From Nitrospina sp. (GTDB lineage Bacteria > Nitrospinota > Nitrospinia > Nitrospinales > VA-1), in assembly GCA_018665625.1 (NCBI GenBank), contig JABJCF010000565.1, forward strand, positions 1 to 5,063: 5,063 nucleotides of DNA. The letters run 5' to 3'. Shown here in pieces: positions 4,362 to 5,063 of this stretch. How positions within the stretch are numbered: position 1 is the first letter of the stretch; every line of letters begins with the position of its first letter. Made by a program: the position numbers and the translations under genes. The notes beneath the pieces were generated by a model. It saw only the letters and a program-made list of their open reading frames with translations, was not told where the DNA came from and ran no database searches.

Positions 4362-5063
4362 ATGAATAAACAAGTCGATTTAAAAGGCAAGAGGGTTATT
4401 GCTTCAAAGCATGTAAAGCTGGGCCAGAAAAATAGAAAAGGCCAAACCTACACAGACATTAACGATATATTTTATAAAGCTGAGCAAACTCCAAATTTCC
4501 TGACAGGTAGTGAAGTGATTAAAGAGGCGATTCGCCGTGCAAGCGTCGGAACATCCGTCGCTTATCCCATCACACCGCAGAGTGAAGCGGCTGCATTGAT
4601 CGGCGAGCTGTATGCTGAAGATTATCTGGATGAGTATTTCCGTGGCGAGAGTGAGTTTGCGGTTATGGGTCAATGTGCCGGAGCAGCTTTTGGCGGTCAC
4701 CGTGTTTTCACCACCACTGCCGGTCCGGGAACATTACGGGCTATGGAAAATTTCCCAATGTGGGCAGGTTCTCGATTACCCATTCAGGTTTGTGTGACCT
4801 GCCGGGGAATCAATTCTCCCTTGAGTATTCAGCCTGACACTTTGGAAATGCATTATCTTTTAGAAACAGGGATGCTGGTATGGCATGCAGAAACAGCGCA
4901 AGATCTCTATGACTTCATTTTGAAGGGCTTTATTGTTGCGGAACAGCCTGATGTTCATGTTCCTATCGCTGTTTGTTGTGATGGCTTTTTCGTGACTCAT
5001 ACTAAAGATACGGTTGAGTTATCGCCAGAAGATCTTTGTTTGACACCTTACAATCCCTACGAA
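4362..5063 (+). CDS. porA: Pyruvate/2-oxoacid:ferredoxin oxidoreductase alpha subunit (3' end outside window)
   Basis: An open frame of 234 codons runs off the right edge in frame. It encodes the alpha subunit (PFOR domain I) of a thiamine-diphosphate, iron-sulphur enzyme that interconverts pyruvate and acetyl-CoA + CO2 using ferredoxin. Family features: NFLTGSEVIKEAI (45-57), the substrate/TPP motif AYPITPQSE (67-75) with T71, GESEFAVMGQCAGAAFGG (95-112) where E98 should contact TPP, TTTAGPGTL (117-125), SRLPIQVCV (137-145) and PIAVCCDGFFVTH (201-213). These match alpha subunits of the PorA/KorA type, so 2-oxoglutarate as substrate is also possible. A polar N-terminal extension of about 44 residues precedes the usual start region. 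ATG 4362 has GGGAG (4349-4353) eight bases upstream. The gene follows the epsilon-like gene after a 160-bp spacer; no ferredoxin-like delta gene lies between, so delta, beta and gamma would be expected to the right. The family is oxygen-sensitive. Confidence 0.88.
   Translation, partial: MNKQVDLKGKRVIASKHVKLGQKNRKGQTYTDINDIFYKAEQTPNFLTGSEVIKEAIRRASVGTSVAYPITPQSEAAALIGELYAEDYLDEYFRGESEFAVMGQCAGAAFGGHRVFTTTAGPGTLRAMENFPMWAGSRLPIQVCVTCRGINSPLSIQPDTLEMHYLLETGMLVWHAETAQDLYDFILKGFIVAEQPDVHVPIAVCCDGFFVTHTKDTVELSPEDLCLTPYNPYE

Noticed and set aside
4404..4700. Minus-strand open frame of 98 codons inside the alpha-subunit gene
   Set aside because: It is opposite the conserved YPITP and ESE motifs of the alpha subunit, so it is a shadow.
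1..5063. Mobile elements, CRISPR arrays, tRNA or rRNA genes
   Set aside because: No transposase or integrase motifs, no regularly spaced repeats, and no recognisable tRNA or rRNA segments were seen on either strand.

Overview
The window holds ordinary bacterial chromosomal genes and ends inside what looks like an operon for autotrophic carbon metabolism. A 214-residue protein resembling the epsilon subunit of CO dehydrogenase/acetyl-CoA synthase is followed by the alpha subunit of a pyruvate/2-oxoacid:ferredoxin oxidoreductase. That pairing is the hallmark of the five-subunit oxidoreductases known from Hydrogenobacter and other Aquificales and from the nitrite oxidisers Nitrospira and Nitrospina, which use them in the reductive TCA cycle. 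The outer-membrane lipoprotein MltA indicates a Gram-negative envelope. Base composition looks AT-leaning, especially between genes, so I lean towards a marine Nitrospinota-like bacterium. That placement is inference; no rRNA or marker gene is present to settle it.

Layout: (1) 1-44, possible last codons of an upstream gene on the + strand. (2) 77-619 (+), an orotate-phosphoribosyltransferase-like protein with an intact PRPP loop but an unusual catalytic loop. (3) 620-1966 (-), mltA, whose stop codon abuts the previous stop with no gap. (4) 2017-2448 (-), rnhA, 50 bp upstream of mltA and probably co-transcribed with it. (5) 2449-2713, a divergent intergenic region with a nested inverted-repeat cluster of TTGGA/TCCAA boxes and a candidate promoter. 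(6) 2714-3232 (+), a rubrerythrin-like diiron protein without a rubredoxin domain. (7) 3233-3556, a 324-bp non-coding stretch with several hairpins and a near-consensus sigma-70-type promoter (TTGACA, 17 bp, TATTAT). (8) 3557-4201 (+), the CODH/ACS-epsilon-like subunit. (9) 4202-4361, a spacer with overlapping hairpins and a TATAAT box. (10) 4362 to the window end (+), the oxidoreductase alpha subunit, cut off after 234 codons.

Working together: the last two genes would carry out ferredoxin-dependent reductive carboxylation of an acyl-CoA (acetyl-CoA to pyruvate, or succinyl-CoA to 2-oxoglutarate). The rubrerythrin-like gene just upstream could protect such an oxygen-sensitive enzyme by removing peroxide, but it appears to have its own promoter, so this link is only contextual. 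rnhA (R-loop and RNA primer removal) and mltA (peptidoglycan turnover) are housekeeping genes. I found no mobile element, CRISPR array, tRNA or rRNA. I also see no convincing undescribed multi-gene system; the points most worth following are the accessory subunit, the divergent PRTase and the intergenic structures.
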